DNA from: Vulcanimicrobiota bacterium
Lineage (GTDB): Bacteria > Vulcanimicrobiota > Vulcanimicrobiia > Vulcanimicrobiales > Vulcanimicrobiaceae
Assembly: GCA_030040695.1 (NCBI GenBank)
Contig: JASHTE010000165.1
Span: 1-6,657 of the forward strand
Direction: 5' to 3'
Length of the DNA: 6,657 nt
How positions within the stretch are numbered: position 1 is the first letter of the stretch; each line of letters opens with the position of its first letter. Below are positions 5,157-6,657 of the stretch, piece by piece. The notes under the pieces were generated by a model. That model was not told the origin of the DNA. It saw only the letters and a list, made by a program, of their open reading frames with translations, and did not search any database. Made by a program: the position numbers and the translations under genes.

Positions 5157-6110
5157 ATGAGGATGGAGCGCATCATCGTCATCGGCTCCGGCCCGGCAGG
5201 GCTCACCGCAGCCATCTACGCCGCTCGCGCGAACCTTCGGCCGCTCGTGCTCGCCGGCGGGCTATACGGCGGTCAGCTCATGCTGACGACCGACGTCGAG
5301 AACTATCCAGGTTTTCCGGAGGGCATTCTCGGCCCCGACTTGATGACGAAGCTACGCGAACAGGCGGAGCGCTTCGGCGCGCGGATCCTCGACGTAGACG
5401 CGGTGAGCGTCGATTTCACACGCTCACCGCTCGTCGTGCGCACCGAGGAAGTGGAGCACGACGCAAAGTCGGTAATCGTGGCGACCGGGGCGAGCGCGCG
5501 CTGGCTCGGCATCCCCGGTGAGGAGAAGTTACGCGGACGCGGTGTCTCGAGCTGCGCGACCTGCGACGGCGCCTTTTTCAAGGAGCGGCACATCGTCGTG
5601 GTCGGTGGCGGCGATTCGGCGATGGAGGAAGCGCTCTTCCTCACGCGCTTCGGGCGGCGCGTCACCGTCGTGCATCGGCGCGAGAGCCTACGCGCGAGTA
5701 AGATCATGGCCGAACGTGCGCACGCGAATCCGAAGGTCGATTTCATCTGGAACACGGTCGTCGAGCGCGTTCTCGGCGACGAGCACGTCACCGGGTTGCG
5801 CCTGCGTAACCTGCGCGATGACTCGCTCTACGATTTCGACTGCGACGCGCTCTTCGTCGCGATCGGGCACACGCCCAACACAGCCGTCTTCCGCGGACAA
5901 CTCGACCTCGATGATCTCGGCTACGTTCGCTCACCCGACGGCGTCTCGACGTCGGTCGAGGGGGTCTTCGTCGCGGGCGACGTCTACGATCATCGCTACC
6001 GCCAGGCGATTACCGCCGCGGGCTCAGGGTGTAAGGCGGCGATGGATGCCGAGAAGTATCTCGAGGCACTCGAGTTCGCCGCGCCGCCGCTCACCGCAGC
6101 AGATCTCTGA
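5157..6110 (+). CDS. trxB: Thioredoxin reductase (NADPH)
   Basis: A 317-residue low-molecular-weight thioredoxin reductase, which passes electrons from NADPH through FAD and a CxxC disulfide to thioredoxin. Features in order: FAD-binding GSGPAG (10-15), GGQLMLTTDVENYPGFP (38-54), ATGA (109-112), redox-active CATCDG (133-138), NADPH-binding GGGDSAMEEA (150-159), 2'-phosphate-binding HRRES (173-177), and the C-terminal FAD motif VFVAGDV with RQAITAAGSGCKAA (270-295). All key residues are present and the length is normal. ATG 5157 is used; ATG 5163 (MERIIVIG) is an equally good alternative and neither has a well-placed ribosome binding site. The upstream in-frame ATG at 4818 lies inside the opposite-strand MBL gene and is rejected. 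No thioredoxin gene is in the window. The 3' end overlaps the convergent Rossmann stub by 20 bp. Confidence 0.96.
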   Translation: MRMERIIVIGSGPAGLTAAIYAARANLRPLVLAGGLYGGQLMLTTDVENYPGFPEGILGPDLMTKLREQAERFGARILDVDAVSVDFTRSPLVVRTEEVEHDAKSVIVATGASARWLGIPGEEKLRGRGVSSCATCDGAFFKERHIVVVGGGDSAMEEALFLTRFGRRVTVVHRRESLRASKIMAERAHANPKVDFIWNTVVERVLGDEHVTGLRLRNLRDDSLYDFDCDALFVAIGHTPNTAVFRGQLDLDDLGYVRSPDGVSTSVEGVFVAGDVYDHRYRQAITAAGSGCKAAMDAEKYLEALEFAAPPLTAADL

Positions 6111-6282
6111 GTGCCGCCTTCAGCTCGGGAAACTTGACGATCGCTGCGCGCGGGGCGGCTACCCCGGCCGCCTCGTATGGGTTGCGCAGCAAGACGATGA
6201 TGGGCTCGTCACCGCGCGTCTCCAGTCCCGCCGCGAGCGCGGTGCCGACAAAACCACTTCCGCCGAGAAGCGCAACCTTCAC
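6091..6282 (-). CDS. Truncated NAD(P)-binding Rossmann-fold (epimerase-like) stub
   Basis: A 63-residue frame starting VKVALLGGSGFVGTALAAGL. This is the first beta strand, the GGSGFVG dinucleotide loop and helix of an extended SDR / NAD-dependent epimerase, followed by a second strand (PIIVLLRNP). Family members normally run 280 or more residues; here the frame ends at TGA 6091-6093 with a tail (KFPELKAALRDLLR) that does not look like the rest of an epimerase. The GTG start shares GTGA with the stop of the upstream gene, so it is translationally coupled, and GGGAG lies only about 1 nt before it. The 3' end overlaps trxB by 20 bp. I infer a remnant left by a deletion or rearrangement, or a small protein reusing the nucleotide-binding unit. 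The frame itself is clear; expression is not shown. Confidence 0.6.
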   Translation of the reverse strand: MKVALLGGSGFVGTALAAGLETRGDEPIIVLLRNPYEAAGVAAPRAAIVKFPELKAALRDLLR

Positions 6283-6657
6283 TCTCCCGCAGCTTCGTCG
6301 ATAATCCTCAGGAGCGCCTGCGCCTGCTCGTCGAGGCCTTGCTCGTAGACCTTCGGATGCGTGAGGTAGAAGAGCGACATCGTACGCAAGAGGAAGCGGT
6401 GTTGCCGCGGATGCGGCAGACCTTCGAAACCACGCAGCGCACACCGAGCGAGATACGCGACGCGCTCGAAGAAATGCCCGGGCGTTCCGTAGAGCGCCAC
6501 GAAGCTTAAGTCACCGTGGCGACGATCCTCGGCCTGGTCGATGAACGAGTCGAGCAAGACGTGGAGCGCGCTTACGGCAGGAAAGTACGCGCCGTAGGTG
6601 TCGGCGAGCGCGTCGTCGTGCGCGTCGAAGAGCATGAAGAGGGGCGCGTAGACGTGG
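6279..6657 (-). CDS. DUF2600/YtpB-like class I terpene synthase relative, C-terminal part
   Basis: About 125 C-terminal residues; the frame is open to the window edge, where it reads HVYAPLF before the first internal Met (6635). The segment LDSFIDQAEDRRHGDLSFV (about 6551-6495) matches the conserved Asp-rich helix of DUF2600 proteins. The end, including YLTHPKVYEQG, matches their C-terminal 'YLSDPKV' block. The B. subtilis member YtpB is a tetraprenyl-beta-curcumene synthase, a class I-type cyclase of C35 prenyl diphosphate. Acidic residues likely bind Mg2+-diphosphate. The N-terminal half is outside the window, so the product cannot be predicted. It is coupled by a GTGA overlap to the downstream Rossmann stub, which suggests an isoprenoid-related operon upstream (outside the window). 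Confidence 0.7.
   Translation of the reverse strand, partial: HVYAPLFMLFDAHDDALADTYGAYFPAVSALHVLLDSFIDQAEDRRHGDLSFVALYGTPGHFFERVAYLARCALRGFEGLPHPRQHRFLLRTMSLFYLTHPKVYEQGLDEQAQALLRIIDEAAGE

Noticed and set aside
5105..5215. Longer start for the HTH-MBL protein (ATG 5215)
   Set aside because: It would overlap the trxB coding start, adds non-homologous residues, and ATG 5104 has a well-spaced GAAGG.
5518..6348. A 276-codon plus-strand frame overlapping trxB
   Set aside because: Ser/Arg-rich translation in the +1 frame of a well-supported trxB gene; no domain similarity.
1..6657. CRISPR arrays, tRNA or rRNA genes, complete insertion sequences
   Set aside because: Read for repeats with regular spacing, tRNA-like arms and transposase motifs; none found. 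The Fic gene is the only mobile-associated item.

Overview
The window is a dense, G+C-rich (roughly 60-65% by eye) bacterial chromosomal segment with short gaps and repeated 4-bp stop/start overlaps. Nothing in it fixes the taxon. The codon style, a secretory OB-fold protein, a YtpB/DUF2600-type terpene-synthase relative and an HTH-MBL fusion would fit an uncultured soil lineage such as Eremiobacterota/WPS-2, but that is a weak guess. No rRNA, tRNA, CRISPR array or complete insertion sequence was seen.

Layout. (1) 1-184 (+) is the C-terminal tail of a phosphoesterase / alkaline-phosphatase-fold protein. (2) 228-3288 (+) looks like one four-gene operon: a dimethylarginine-dimethylaminohydrolase (DDAH)-fold protein that has lost its catalytic residues; a YfcE/MJ0936-type metallophosphoesterase; and a YadG/YadH-type ABC-2 exporter (ATPase plus permease). 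The ATPase has no normal start codon where its homology begins; the best candidate is ATA inside an ATAA overlap with the preceding stop. (3) 3294-3782 (-) is an orphan, N-terminally shortened Fic protein of the 'mobile mystery protein B' type. It runs convergent with the exporter and sits beside a short AT-rich stretch containing a plausible promoter. (4) 3897-5104 (-) is a two-gene unit: an HTH-metallo-beta-lactamase (glyoxalase II/YcbL-like) fusion translationally coupled to a small exported OB-fold protein. (5) 5157-6110 (+) is thioredoxin reductase trxB, divergent from the HTH-MBL gene across a 52-bp gap. (6) 6091-6657 (-) holds the C-terminal part of a DUF2600/YtpB-like class I terpene synthase relative, coupled by a GTGA overlap to a 63-residue Rossmann-fold stub whose 3' end overlaps the end of trxB.

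How the genes may work together: the exporter genes are co-transcribed with a likely pseudoenzyme and a phosphoesterase, but the substrate is unknown. The HTH-MBL/trxB divergent pair suggests a thiol- or aldehyde-linked function with local autoregulation (inference). The most noteworthy points are the DDAH-fold pseudoenzyme, the ATA/ATAA start problem, the orphan Fic gene and the truncated Rossmann gene. No convincing complete new defence or biosynthetic system is visible.
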